A stretch of 64,000 nucleotides of DNA from Paracoccus wurundjeri (GTDB lineage Bacteria; Pseudomonadota; Alphaproteobacteria; Rhodobacterales; Rhodobacteraceae), in contig NZ_JAUUTZ010000022.1 of assembly GCF_030678915.1 (NCBI RefSeq), positions 1-64,000 on the forward strand. The letters are read 5' to 3'. Below are positions 49,806 through 58,396 of the stretch, piece after piece. Each line of letters begins with the position of its first letter. Within the stretch, counting starts at the first letter, position 1. The position numbers and the translations under genes were made by a program. Under the pieces are notes generated by a model. The model saw only the letters and a program-made list of their open reading frames with translations, was not told the DNA's origin and ran no database searches.

Positions 49806-50810
49806 TCAGTGCTTTCCGTTGATGGCCTGCACGGCATCGATATTTTCCTGCCCGATATCGCCGGCAAACTGCTCCCATACGGGTTTCATCGCATCGACCC
49901 ATGCCTGACGCTGTGTGTCATCAAGCTTTCGGATCTCTGCGCCGCTATCGGCTATGGCCTTGAGAGCCTGCTCTGCGATCTCATTCACGACGGCATTACG
50001 TTCGACGGTGACCTCGTTCAGGATTGTCAGCATCTGATCCCGGATTTCGGGATCAAGGCCGCCCAGCCAGTCGACCGATGCGACCACCAGATAGTCAAGC
50101 ACGCCGTGATTCGTTGCGGTCACGCCGTCCTGAACCTCGTAGAATTTCTGGCCGTTGATATTCGCCCAGCTATTCTCCTGACCATCGACAACACCGGCCT
50201 GCAACGCGCCATAGACTTCGGAAAAGGCCATGGGCTGTGCCGTCGCGCCCAGCGCCTCGATTTGCGCGACAATCACCTCCGAGGGTTGCACGCGGAATTT
50301 CAATCCCTTTGCATCCCCGGGCAGAAGCAGCGGCTTGCTGGCCGAAAACTGCTTCATCCCGCCATGCCAGTATTCCAGCCCCGACAGGCCCTGATCCTCT
50401 ATCGAGGCCTTCATCTTCATCCCGGCTTCCGAATGCTGAAATTCGTCCACAGCCCCGATATTCTTGAACATGAAGGGCAGATCGTAAATTTGGAAAGCCT
50501 TGGTGAAAGCCTCGAATTTCGACAGCGAGGGCGCGGCGAGCTGAATATTGCCCTCAAGGATCGCATCAAGAACCTTGCTGTCGTCATACAGCATCGAATT
50601 CGGATAAACCTCGACGCACATCTTGCCGTCCATCTCTTCATTCACCCGCTTGGCGAACAGTTCGGCGGCAATCCCTTTGGGATCGTTGTCGGAATTGGTG
50701 ACGTGGCTGAACTTGACCATTTCCTCATCGCCGTCGCAACCGGCGGGATCGGCCATCGCGATCCCGGCCATCAATGCCAGCCCGCAGGTCGCCGTCAAAA
50801 GCTTTTTCAT
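49806..50810 (-). CDS. Orphan TRAP transporter substrate-binding protein, DctP family
   Basis: A 334-residue periplasmic protein. The signal peptide is MKKLLTATCGLALMAGIAMA, followed by DPAGCDGDEEMVKFSHVTNSDNDPKGIAAELFAKRVNE. GLKFRVQPSEVIVAQIEALGATAQPMAFSEVYGALQAGVVDGQENSWANI is the ligand region with the carboxylate-binding arginine (KFRVQP). It looks like a C4-dicarboxylate type. No DctQ or DctM follows: the next gene downstream is on the other strand. It must use permeases encoded elsewhere or have another role. Confidence 0.88.
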   Translation of the reverse strand: MKKLLTATCGLALMAGIAMADPAGCDGDEEMVKFSHVTNSDNDPKGIAAELFAKRVNEEMDGKMCVEVYPNSMLYDDSKVLDAILEGNIQLAAPSLSKFEAFTKAFQIYDLPFMFKNIGAVDEFQHSEAGMKMKASIEDQGLSGLEYWHGGMKQFSASKPLLLPGDAKGLKFRVQPSEVIVAQIEALGATAQPMAFSEVYGALQAGVVDGQENSWANINGQKFYEVQDGVTATNHGVLDYLVVASVDWLGGLDPEIRDQMLTILNEVTVERNAVVNEIAEQALKAIADSGAEIRKLDDTQRQAWVDAMKPVWEQFAGDIGQENIDAVQAINGKH

Positions 50811-51007
50811 CGGCTCGTCCTCCTTTGAAGATGGTCACCGGGTGGAGCGCCCCGGCGACATACCCCTATCACAGAAAACAGCACCTCGTTCCCGCAGGCG
50901 CAATATGCAGGTATTTTCCGTAACTGGAACCGGGTTCGATTGCCACCTGGTCTTGGCCTTTCCGCTTTGCTTCGGTAATCGGGTGCCCAGGCAAGGGGAT
51001 CATAACC

Positions 51008-53833
51008 ATGACCATGGACAAGAGTTTCAACGCAGGGGCTGCCGAAGCCCGCATCAGTGCAGAATGGGAAAGCGCCGGGGCATTCGCCGCCGGTGCCAAT
51101 GCCTCCCGCACGGAAAGCTTTACGGTAATGATCCCGCCGCCAAATGTCACCGGCAGCCTGCATATCGGCCACGCCTTCAACAATACCTTACAGGACATCC
51201 TTGTCCGCTGGCACCGGATGCGCGGCTTCGACACCCTGTGGCAGCCCGGGCAGGATCACGCCGGCATCGCCACGCAAATGGTGGTCGAGCGGCAGATGGC
51301 CGAACGTCAGGAACCGAACCGGTGCGCGATCGGGCGTGATGCCTTCGTCGAGAAGATCTGGGCGTGGAAACAGGAATCCGGCGGCACGATCATGAATCAG
51401 CTGAAGCGGCTTGGCGCCTCTTGCGACTGGTCGCGGAATGCTTTCACCATGTCCGGCGCTCCTGCGGCACCGGCTGGCGAAGAGGGGAATTTCCACGACG
51501 CAGTGATCCGGGTTTTCGTCGACCTTTACAACAAGGGCATCATCTACCGCGGCAAGCGGCTGGTGAACTGGGACCCGCATTTCGAGACCGCGATCAGCGA
51601 TCTGGAGGTCGAGAACCGCGAGGTTCCCGGCCATATGTGGCATTTCAAATACCCGCTGGCTGGCGGCGAGACCTATGAATATGTCGAGCGGGACGAGGAC
51701 GGTAACGTCACCCTGCGCGAAACCCGCGACTATATCAGCATCGCCACCACGCGCCCGGAAACCATGCTTGGCGATGGTGCGGTCGCGGTTCATCCGGACG
51801 ATCCCCGCTATGCCCCGATCGTCGGCAAGCTGTGCGAGATCCCGGTCGGGCCAAAAGAACACCGCCGCCTGATCCCGATCATCACCGACGAATATCCCGA
51901 CCCGGATTTCGGCTCGGGCGCGGTGAAAATCACCGGCGCGCATGACTTCAACGATTACGGCGTCGCGACCCGGAACGGAATTCCGCTTTATTCGCTGATG
52001 GATACGGCAGGCGCGATGCGCGCGGACGGGTTGTCCTATGCCGACAGCGCCGCCATCGCGACCCGCGCGGCGGGGGGCGAGGATGTAGGCGATGTTTCGG
52101 CCGTCAATCTGGTCCCCGAGGAATTGCGCGGCCTTGACCGGTTCGAGGCCCGCAAGCGCGTCGTCGAGGCGATCACCGCCGAGGGATTGGCTGTGACGGA
52201 TGCCGAAGGCGCGCCCTTCGTCGAGAACAAGAAGATCATGCAGCCCTTTGGCGATCGTTCCAATGTCGTGATCGAGCCGATGCTGACCGATCAGTGGTTC
52301 GTGGACACGAAACGGATCGTCCAGCCCGCGATTGACGCGGTGCGCGATGGCCGCACCCAAATCCTGCCGGAACAGCACAAGAAGGTCTATTTCCACTGGC
52401 TGGAGAATATCGAGCCCTGGACCATCAGCCGCCAGCTTTGGTGGGGGCATCAGATCCCGGTGTGGTATGACGAAGACGGCAATCAATACTGCGCCCCGAC
52501 CGAGGCAGAGGCGCAGGCACAGGCTCCGGGCAAAACCCTGACCCGCGACCCCGACGTGCTCGACACATGGTTCTCATCCGGTCTCTGGCCCATCGGCACG
52601 CTCGGCTGGCCGGACGACACGCCGGAGTTGCGAAAATATTTCCCGACCGATGTTCTGGTGACCGGCTTCGACATCATTTTCTTCTGGGTCGCCCGGATGA
52701 TGATGATGCAGCTGGAAATCGTCAAAGAGGCGCCTTTCCACACCGTCTATGTCCACGGTCTCGTGCGCGATGAAAAAGGCGCGAAAATGTCCAAATCCAA
52801 GGGCAATGTCATCGACCCGCTGACCCTGATCGACGAATATGGCGCGGACGCGCTGCGCATGACCCTGACCAGCATGGCGGCGATGGGGCGCGACCCGAAG
52901 CTGGGGCCGCGCCATGTCGAGGCATTCCGCAATTTCGTCACCAAGATCTGGAACGCCAGCCGCTTCGCCGAGATGAACCAGGTTCGCGGCGGCGGTCCTC
53001 GTCCCGCGCCGCGCCATACCGTCAACCGCTGGATCATCGGAGAGACGGCGCGCATCCGCATGGCCACGGACGAAGCCCTGTCCACCTATCGTTTCAACGA
53101 TGCCGCGAACGGGCTTTACGCCTTTGTCTGGGGCAAGGTCTGCGACTGGTATGTGGAATTCTCGAAACCGCTTTTCGATGGCGAATTCGCGCAGGAAACC
53201 CGCGAAACCATGGGATGGGTGCTGGATCAATGTTATCTGATGCTGCATCCCGTCATGCCTTTCGTGACCGAGGAACTCTGGTCCCTGACCGGAGACCGCG
53301 CTGGCCTTCTGGCGCATGGGAATTGGCCGGAATATGGCGCGGAACTGATCGACGCGGATGCAGATCGCGAGATCAACTGGGTCATCTCGCTGATCGAGGA
53401 AATCCGTTCCGCCCGCGCCCAGATGGGTGTTCCGGCAGGCGCAAGGCTGGATCTGATCGTGACCGAGGCGGACAAGCCGTCGCGCGATGCCCTTAGTGCC
53501 AATGCGCCACTGATCGGACGTCTGGCCCGGGTCAATCCGCCACAGGACGGCACCGCGGGCAAGGGCATGATCAGCGTGGCCGCACAAGGCGCAAGCTTCG
53601 CCCTGCCCATCGGCGATGTCATCGACGCCGAGGCGGAAACCGCGCGGCTTCAGAAATCGCTGACAAAGGCCGAAAAGGACGCCGACGGTTTGCGGAAACG
53701 CCTGGACAATCCGAAATTCGTCCAGAACGCCGAGCCCGAGGTGATCGAGGAAACCCGCGGCAAGCTGACCGCGCTGGACGACGACACCACCCGCCTCAGA
53801 ACGGCTCTCGCGCAGCTTGAAGCGATGCGCTGA
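51008..53833 (+). CDS. valS: Valyl-tRNA synthetase
   Basis: A 941-residue class I synthetase. The HIGH motif is in PPNVTGSLHIGHAFNNTLQD, the large CP1 editing domain covers about 180-400 (TTRPETMLGD, GTGAVKITPAHD-type GSGAVKITGAHDFNDY), and the KMSKS motif is in KGAKMSKSKGNVIDP. The anticodon-binding domain follows, then a C-terminal coiled coil (ETARLQKSLTKAEKDADGLRKRL). Length and order equal those of bacterial ValRS. AAGGGGATC precedes the start; the ATG at 51014 is an alternative. Confidence 0.96.
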   Translation: MTMDKSFNAGAAEARISAEWESAGAFAAGANASRTESFTVMIPPPNVTGSLHIGHAFNNTLQDILVRWHRMRGFDTLWQPGQDHAGIATQMVVERQMAERQEPNRCAIGRDAFVEKIWAWKQESGGTIMNQLKRLGASCDWSRNAFTMSGAPAAPAGEEGNFHDAVIRVFVDLYNKGIIYRGKRLVNWDPHFETAISDLEVENREVPGHMWHFKYPLAGGETYEYVERDEDGNVTLRETRDYISIATTRPETMLGDGAVAVHPDDPRYAPIVGKLCEIPVGPKEHRRLIPIITDEYPDPDFGSGAVKITGAHDFNDYGVATRNGIPLYSLMDTAGAMRADGLSYADSAAIATRAAGGEDVGDVSAVNLVPEELRGLDRFEARKRVVEAITAEGLAVTDAEGAPFVENKKIMQPFGDRSNVVIEPMLTDQWFVDTKRIVQPAIDAVRDGRTQILPEQHKKVYFHWLENIEPWTISRQLWWGHQIPVWYDEDGNQYCAPTEAEAQAQAPGKTLTRDPDVLDTWFSSGLWPIGTLGWPDDTPELRKYFPTDVLVTGFDIIFFWVARMMMMQLEIVKEAPFHTVYVHGLVRDEKGAKMSKSKGNVIDPLTLIDEYGADALRMTLTSMAAMGRDPKLGPRHVEAFRNFVTKIWNASRFAEMNQVRGGGPRPAPRHTVNRWIIGETARIRMATDEALSTYRFNDAANGLYAFVWGKVCDWYVEFSKPLFDGEFAQETRETMGWVLDQCYLMLHPVMPFVTEELWSLTGDRAGLLAHGNWPEYGAELIDADADREINWVISLIEEIRSARAQMGVPAGARLDLIVTEADKPSRDALSANAPLIGRLARVNPPQDGTAGKGMISVAAQGASFALPIGDVIDAEAETARLQKSLTKAEKDADGLRKRLDNPKFVQNAEPEVIEETRGKLTALDDDTTRLRTALAQLEAMR

Positions 53834-53857
53834 GCGGGGACCCCTCCCCCTCGTGTT

Positions 53858-53905
53858 CCCGCCGGAACCTCCGGCGGGGATATTTTATCGAGAAGAAAGG
53901 GGCCG
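53858..53905 (-). repeat. Dispersed intergenic repeat, copy 4 (reverse orientation), with hairpin
   Basis: CCCGCCGGA (53858-53866) and TCCGGCGGG (53870-53878) form a perfect 9-bp stem with a 3-nt loop. GATATTTTATCGAGAAGAAA follows, the reverse complement of the TTCTTC...AAATATC part of the other copies. It sits between valS and the opposing aldo/keto reductase gene. The stem plus the T-rich stretch would also serve as a valS terminator. Confidence 0.65.
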
Positions 53906-53929
53906 TTTTCTCAGCGGGTCGGGCTTGCT

Positions 53930-54748
53930 CTAACCGGTGAATTCATCAGGATTCGGGCCGGTGCGGTTATCCCGGTCGAGCGCGTCGATGGCCGCGATAT
54001 CCGCATCGCTCAACCGCAATTCCAGCGCCACGAAATTCTGCCTTTGACGTTCGGGATTGCTGGATTTCGGGATCACCGACAGGCCATGCGCCAGATGCCA
54101 GGCGATGATGACTTGCCCGGGCGTAGCCCCCAGCCGCCGGGCAATGCCGGACACAGCCTCGAAATCCGCGCCCCGGCCCAGCGGCGCCCAGCTTTGGGTG
54201 ACGATGCCAAGGTTTTTGTTCACCTCTCGCAGATGGGTCTGGGCGAATGCCGGGTGCAGTTCGATCTGGTTCACCACCGGCACGGTGCCGGTTTCATCGA
54301 CCAGACGGCGCAGATACGGTTCGTGGAAATTCGCGACGCCGATGGATTTCACCCGCCCGGAATCGCGTAATTCGATCAGGGCCTGCCATGTCTCGACATA
54401 CAGATCCTGTGCGGGCACCGGCCAATGGATCAGATAAAGATCCAGATATTCCAGCCCCAGACGCTCCATCGTGGCATCGAAGCCCCGCAGCGCCTTGTCG
54501 CGACCGTGATGATCGGCCCATAGCTTCGAGGTGACGAAGATCTCTTCGCGCGGGATATCGGTGTCGCGAACCGCCTGCCCAAGCCCTTCTTCATTGCCGT
54601 AAAGCTTGGCGCCGTCGATCAGCCGGTAACCGTTCCGGAACGCCTCGGCCACGACACCGGCGGTTTCCTCCGCCGGGATCTTCCAGACCCCCAATCCCAA
54701 TTGAGGCATCTTCCGCCCATCATTGAGCGTCATCATCGGTTGCTGCAT
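53930..54748 (-). CDS. Aldo/keto reductase (2,5-diketogluconate reductase-like)
   Basis: A 272-residue (alpha/beta)8 NADPH reductase starting MQQPMMTLNDGRKMPQLGLGVWK. The catalytic tetrad is D45, Y50 (LIDGAKLYGNE), K75 (VTSKLW) and H108 (LIHWP). The NADPH-binding IPKSSNPERQRQNF lies near the C-terminus. GAKLYGNE instead of the usual TAxxYGNE is a small departure. The substrate is unknown. The start is preceded by GGAATG-type purines; the longer frame upstream overlaps the YbaK gene without content. Confidence 0.88.
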   Translation of the reverse strand: MQQPMMTLNDGRKMPQLGLGVWKIPAEETAGVVAEAFRNGYRLIDGAKLYGNEEGLGQAVRDTDIPREEIFVTSKLWADHHGRDKALRGFDATMERLGLEYLDLYLIHWPVPAQDLYVETWQALIELRDSGRVKSIGVANFHEPYLRRLVDETGTVPVVNQIELHPAFAQTHLREVNKNLGIVTQSWAPLGRGADFEAVSGIARRLGATPGQVIIAWHLAHGLSVIPKSSNPERQRQNFVALELRLSDADIAAIDALDRDNRTGPNPDEFTG

Positions 54749-54783
54749 CTCGCATTCCTTCTTCGATATCCGGAAATCGCTTG

Positions 54784-55254
54784 TCAGGCGACGAAATCCG
54801 CCTCTTTCGCGCCGGTCAGCGCCACAAGCCGCTGTGGCGCAATTGCAAAGATATGGCGCGGCGTGCCCGCCGCCGCCCAGACCCTGTCGAATTCCGACAG
54901 GCGCGGATCGTACCATGCCTCGACAGGTCTGAGATGTCCAACCGGTGCCACGCCGCCGATCGCGAAACCCGTTTCCGCCCGGATCAGAGCCGCGTCGGCC
55001 TTGCCCAAAGACTGTCCGGCGACACGGGCCGCCTTGGCTGGATCGACCCGATTTCCGCCCGCGGTCAGGAACAGGACGACATGCCCGCTGCTTTCGCCGC
55101 GGAAAATGATCGATTTGGCGATCTGGTCGATCTCGCATCCCGCCGCCGTAGCAGCCTCGGCCGCGGTACGGGTGGATTCGCCCATTTCCATGATCTCGAC
55201 CGCTTCCCCTGCCGCATCGAGCGCAGCCTTGACGCGGGCCAAACTCTTGCTCAT
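54784..55254 (-). CDS. YbaK/EbsC-type aminoacyl-tRNA deacylase domain protein
   Basis: A 156-residue editing-domain protein. QIAKSIIFRGESSGHVVLFLTAGGNRVDPAKAARVAGQSLGKADAALIRAETGFAIGGVAPVGH matches the YbaK/EbsC group, with the conserved Lys in QIAKS and the GGVAPVGH loop. Members hydrolyse misacylated tRNAs (Cys-tRNA-Pro type), but the specificity of this subgroup is not settled. It lies 35 bp upstream of the aldo/keto reductase gene on the same strand and may share its transcript. Confidence 0.85.
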   Translation of the reverse strand: MSKSLARVKAALDAAGEAVEIMEMGESTRTAAEAATAAGCEIDQIAKSIIFRGESSGHVVLFLTAGGNRVDPAKAARVAGQSLGKADAALIRAETGFAIGGVAPVGHLRPVEAWYDPRLSEFDRVWAAAGTPRHIFAIAPQRLVALTGAKEADFVA

Positions 55255-55316
55255 CCGTCCCTCCTGTAGTCAATTGCGGACAGGTTATCCCGCGCCAAAT
55301 GGAAGGAACAGCCCTG

Positions 55317-55646
55317 ATGGAAGTCTTCACGCTGCTTGTCGAGGTCGGACGCAGCAAGGGCGACGGCCTTCCCGACGGTTCGACCGGTGCGGCACTGATG
55401 TGCTATGCCTCGGGCAAGGATGAGGCCGAGGCGGTGCGCGAAACCGTCGCGATCCTGAAACAGGCCGAGATGGCCCCGCTGGATGTCACCGGCTACGGCA
55501 CGCTTCAGGAACGGCTGGACGAAGGGCACGAAATCGATGAGGAGGAGCGCGCCCTGATGGACCGCGCATTACAGGAGAATGCGGTAATTATCGCGCAGAT
55601 GCAGCCGTTTTTCAAAGGATGCGACGGCAGCGATGCCGATACGTGA
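55317..55646 (+). CDS. Small acidic protein of unknown function
   Basis: About 109 residues starting MEVFTLLVEVGRSKGDGLPDG. An N-terminal beta-rich half is followed by two acidic helices (DEAEAVRETVAILKQA and EIDEEERALMDRALQENAVIIAQMQ). No family is recognised. An ATG at 55299 is in frame, but the AAGGA before 55317 favours the later start. It is divergent from the YbaK gene, with 62 bp between. Confidence 0.62.
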   Translation: MEVFTLLVEVGRSKGDGLPDGSTGAALMCYASGKDEAEAVRETVAILKQAEMAPLDVTGYGTLQERLDEGHEIDEEERALMDRALQENAVIIAQMQPFFKGCDGSDADT

Positions 55647-55747
55647 ACGGATTTCGCCGATTCGCTTTCGGCCTCTATCCAACTGACCACAGTTTCGTTA
55701 CACTCGATCACAATAAGAACAGCAGCAGTCACGAACAGGCAAACGAC

Positions 55748-57004
55748 ATGACATTTTCACGGTTCATCCTTTCCGCGGCCATGATCTCCGCCATAGCTTC
55801 CTGCGCCGGCCCCTATGCCAGCAATTCGGGCAGTTCGGGCGGATCGGTCACGCCCGACCCGATCCCTGCCGCCGCGCCGGGAGACGAGGCGGGATTGCAG
55901 CGTTTCGTCCAGTCTTTCCGGTCCCGCGCATTGTCCTCGGGCATTTCGGCCGGGACTTACGATCGCGCCATGCAGTTCGCGCGCTACAATCCCGACGTCA
56001 TCAGACTGGATCGCAAGCAGGCTGAATTCTCGCGCCCGGTCTGGCTGTATTTGGACAGCGCCGTATCGGATTCGCGCATCTCGACCGGGCAGCAGAAACG
56101 CAACCAGCTTTCGCGAACCTTGAACGCCATCGAATCCCGCTATGGCGTGCCGGGCGAAATCGTGCTGGCCGTCTGGGGGATGGAGTCGAATTTTGGCGCC
56201 AATCGCGGCAAAATGCAGATCATCCCGTCCCTGACCACTCTGGCTTATGACGGCCGCCGGGGCGAGATGTTCCAGAACCAGCTTATCGCCGCGCTCAAGA
56301 TCCTGCAGGCCGGCGATATCGACCCCGCGCATATGCTGGGAAGCTGGGCGGGGGCCATGGGGCATACCCAGTTCATGCCGACCTCTTATCTGGAATATGC
56401 CGTCGATTTCACCGGCGATGGCCGCCGCGACATCTGGTCCGAGGACCCGACCGATGCGCTTGCCTCGACCGCAGCTTATCTTGCGCGCAACGGTTGGCAG
56501 CGCGGGCAGCCATGGGGGGCCGAGGTTCAGCTTCCGTCCGGCTTCAATTACAGCCAGATCGGCAAGGGCACGCGCAAGTCCACCGGCACATGGGCCTCGC
56601 AGGGGGTCCGGCGGATGGGCGGCGGGGGCCTGCCTTCGGGTAACGGTTCGATCATCATGCCGGCGGGCGCGAATGGTCCTGCTTTCCTGATCCTGGACAA
56701 TTTCCGGTCGATCCTGCGTTATAACAACTCGGACAATTATGCTCTTGGCGTCGCTTTCCTGGGCGAACGCATTGCCGGACGCGCGGGTATCCAGGGAAGC
56801 TGGCCGCGCAATGATCGCACGCTCAGCAGCTCGGAGCGCGAGGAAATTCAGCGGCGCCTGCGGGCCAAGGGTTTCTATGACGGCGAAATTGACGGGTTGT
56901 TCGGTTCGGGCACGATGGAATCCGTCGCGGCCTTCCAGCGTTCGATCGGCGTGACACCGGACGGATATCCGACCTCTATCGTGCTTGATCAGCTTCGCCG
57001 CTGA
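55748..57004 (+). CDS. Membrane-bound lytic murein transglycosylase B-like lipoprotein
   Basis: A 418-residue protein. The lipoprotein signal MTFSRFILSAAMISAIASC ends in a lipobox cysteine at residue 19. A Gly/Ser linker leads to an MltB (SLT_2) domain with the catalytic glutamate in LAVWGMESNFG, then SWAGAMGHTQFMPTSYLEYAVDFTGDG. A C-terminal peptidoglycan-binding domain covers about 350-418 (EIQRRLRAKGFYDGEIDGLFGSGTMESVAAFQ). It cleaves the glycan strand of murein to anhydromuropeptides in the periplasm. A strong terminator follows. Confidence 0.9.
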   Translation: MTFSRFILSAAMISAIASCAGPYASNSGSSGGSVTPDPIPAAAPGDEAGLQRFVQSFRSRALSSGISAGTYDRAMQFARYNPDVIRLDRKQAEFSRPVWLYLDSAVSDSRISTGQQKRNQLSRTLNAIESRYGVPGEIVLAVWGMESNFGANRGKMQIIPSLTTLAYDGRRGEMFQNQLIAALKILQAGDIDPAHMLGSWAGAMGHTQFMPTSYLEYAVDFTGDGRRDIWSEDPTDALASTAAYLARNGWQRGQPWGAEVQLPSGFNYSQIGKGTRKSTGTWASQGVRRMGGGGLPSGNGSIIMPAGANGPAFLILDNFRSILRYNNSDNYALGVAFLGERIAGRAGIQGSWPRNDRTLSSSEREEIQRRLRAKGFYDGEIDGLFGSGTMESVAAFQRSIGVTPDGYPTSIVLDQLRR

Positions 57005-57020
57005 CAGGACGTCAATCTCG

Positions 57021-57052
57021 AAAAAAGGGCGGGCCGAAAGGTCCGCCCCTTT
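57021..57052 (+). terminator. Intrinsic terminator after the lytic transglycosylase gene
   Basis: GGGCGGGCC (57027-57035), a GAAA tetraloop, and GGTCCGCCC (57040-57048) form a 9-bp stem with one G-T pair. A-rich sequence lies before it and CTTT after. It sits 23 bp past the stop codon. Confidence 0.85.
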
Positions 57053-57114
57053 GCATTGGCCAGCCATGCGGCACCACTGGCCTTCGGACGGCACAAGACG
57101 AAACCACATCCGCA

Positions 57115-57133
57115 CCTTGCGTATTCTGCAAGG
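57115..57133. promoter_or_regulatory. Inverted repeat upstream of the Fsr-like exporter
   Basis: CCTTGC (57115-57120) and GCAAGG (57128-57133) are exact inverted repeats around GTATTCT. A second small dyad, TGTC-N5-GACA, lies at 57153-57165. Both fall within 75 bp of the exporter start and are candidate operators; no regulator gene is adjacent. Confidence 0.4.
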
Positions 57134-57187
57134 ATTAAGGTATCTGCGGCAATGTCGCATTGACAATCTGCGGATCGAGGGCGCGTC

Positions 57188-58396
57188 ATGACCGTGCAAA
57201 TCACTCAGCCTACAACCCCTTCGCCGTTACGCGGAACCGGTACGGCATGGACTGTTCTTGTGGCGATCAGTGCCTGCCACATGATCAACGACGTCATGCA
57301 GTCGATGCTGGCAGCGATCTATCCGCTGCTCCGCGAGGAATTCTCGCTGTCCTATACGCAGATCGGCGTCATGACGCTTGCCTTTCAGGTCACCGCCTCA
57401 CTGCTGCAGCCGATGGTGGGGATCGCCACCGACCGGCATCCGCAGCCGCGCTCGCTGTCGATCGGGATGGGCTCGACCTTTTTCGGCGTGCTGCTGCTTG
57501 CCTTTGCGCATCAATATTGGGTCTTGCTGACTGGCGCGATGCTGGTTGGGATCGGCTCGGCGGTATTTCATCCCGAAAGTTCGCGCGTGGCACGCCTTGC
57601 CTCGGGCGGCAGGTTCGGGACCGCACAATCCCTGTTCCAGCTTGGCGGCAATTTCGGCCAGTCGCTGGGGCCGCTTCTGGCGGCGTTCATCGTGGTTCCG
57701 CTGGGCCGGCCTGCGGTTGCGTGGTTTGCCGTGGCCGCCGCGCTTGGCGTCGCAACGCTGTATCAGGTCGGAAACTGGGCCGAAGGACGCAGACGCGCCT
57801 CGGCGGTCAGGCCCGATACCACCCTGAAACTGCCCCGCAATGTCGTCATTCAGGCAATCGTCGTGCTTGCCATCCTGACCTTTGCCAAGAATATCTACAG
57901 CGCCGCGATGACCAGTTATTTCACTTTCTATACCATCGAGAAATTCGGTCTCGGGGCACAGGGGGCACAGATCATGCTGTTCCTGTTCCTGGCAGGTATG
58001 GCCGGAGGCGTGATGCTGGGCGGTATCGTCGGCGACCGGGTCGGGCCGCTGCGCGTCATCTGGTTCTCGATCCTCGGCGTTCTGCCCTTCACACTGGCCC
58101 TGCCGCATGTCGGACTGATCCCGACCGCGGTTCTTGCCGTGGTGATCGGGCTGATCCTTGCCTCGGCCTTTCCGGCCATCGTGGTCTTTGCTCAGGAACT
58201 GGTTCCGGGCAGAACCGGCATGATCGCCGGGTTGTTCTTTGGCTTTGCCTTCGGCATGGGCGGCATTGCCGCTGCCGCGCTTGGCGGATTGGCCGATATC
58301 TACGGGATCCAGGATGTCTTCTTGATCTGTTCGGGCCTGCCCGTACTGGGCCTGCTGACCATTCTGCTTCCGGCGCGGGACCGTCTGAGGGGCTGA
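57188..58396 (+). CDS. MFS exporter, fosmidomycin-resistance (Fsr) family
   Basis: A 402-residue, 12-helix transporter. SACHMINDVMQSMLAAIYPLLREEFSLSYTQIGVMTLAFQVTASLLQPMVGIATDR matches the Fsr start. GIGSAVFHPESSRVARLASGGRFGTAQSLFQLGGNFGQSLGPLLAAF is the characteristic second block. Fsr proteins export fosmidomycin and perhaps native metabolites. It overlaps the next gene, a sulfotransferase-like/GT90 fusion, by 4 bp (ATGA), an unusual partner that hints at export linked to a surface or lipid modification. Confidence 0.87.
   Translation: MTVQITQPTTPSPLRGTGTAWTVLVAISACHMINDVMQSMLAAIYPLLREEFSLSYTQIGVMTLAFQVTASLLQPMVGIATDRHPQPRSLSIGMGSTFFGVLLLAFAHQYWVLLTGAMLVGIGSAVFHPESSRVARLASGGRFGTAQSLFQLGGNFGQSLGPLLAAFIVVPLGRPAVAWFAVAAALGVATLYQVGNWAEGRRRASAVRPDTTLKLPRNVVIQAIVVLAILTFAKNIYSAAMTSYFTFYTIEKFGLGAQGAQIMLFLFLAGMAGGVMLGGIVGDRVGPLRVIWFSILGVLPFTLALPHVGLIPTAVLAVVIGLILASAFPAIVVFAQELVPGRTGMIAGLFFGFAFGMGGIAAAALGGLADIYGIQDVFLICSGLPVLGLLTILLPARDRLRG

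Noticed and set aside
50927..50937. Palindrome GAACCGGGTTC in the dctP-valS gap as an operator.
   Set aside because: Short, GC-rich and without supporting half-sites; such 5-1-5 dyads are common by chance at this base composition.
57160..58395. An apparent 5' extension making the GT90 protein 989 residues long.
   Set aside because: The extra 412 codons are the fsr gene read in the wrong frame (Arg/Cys/His-rich, no pattern). The ATG at 58396, overlapping the fsr stop, gives a proper N-terminus.
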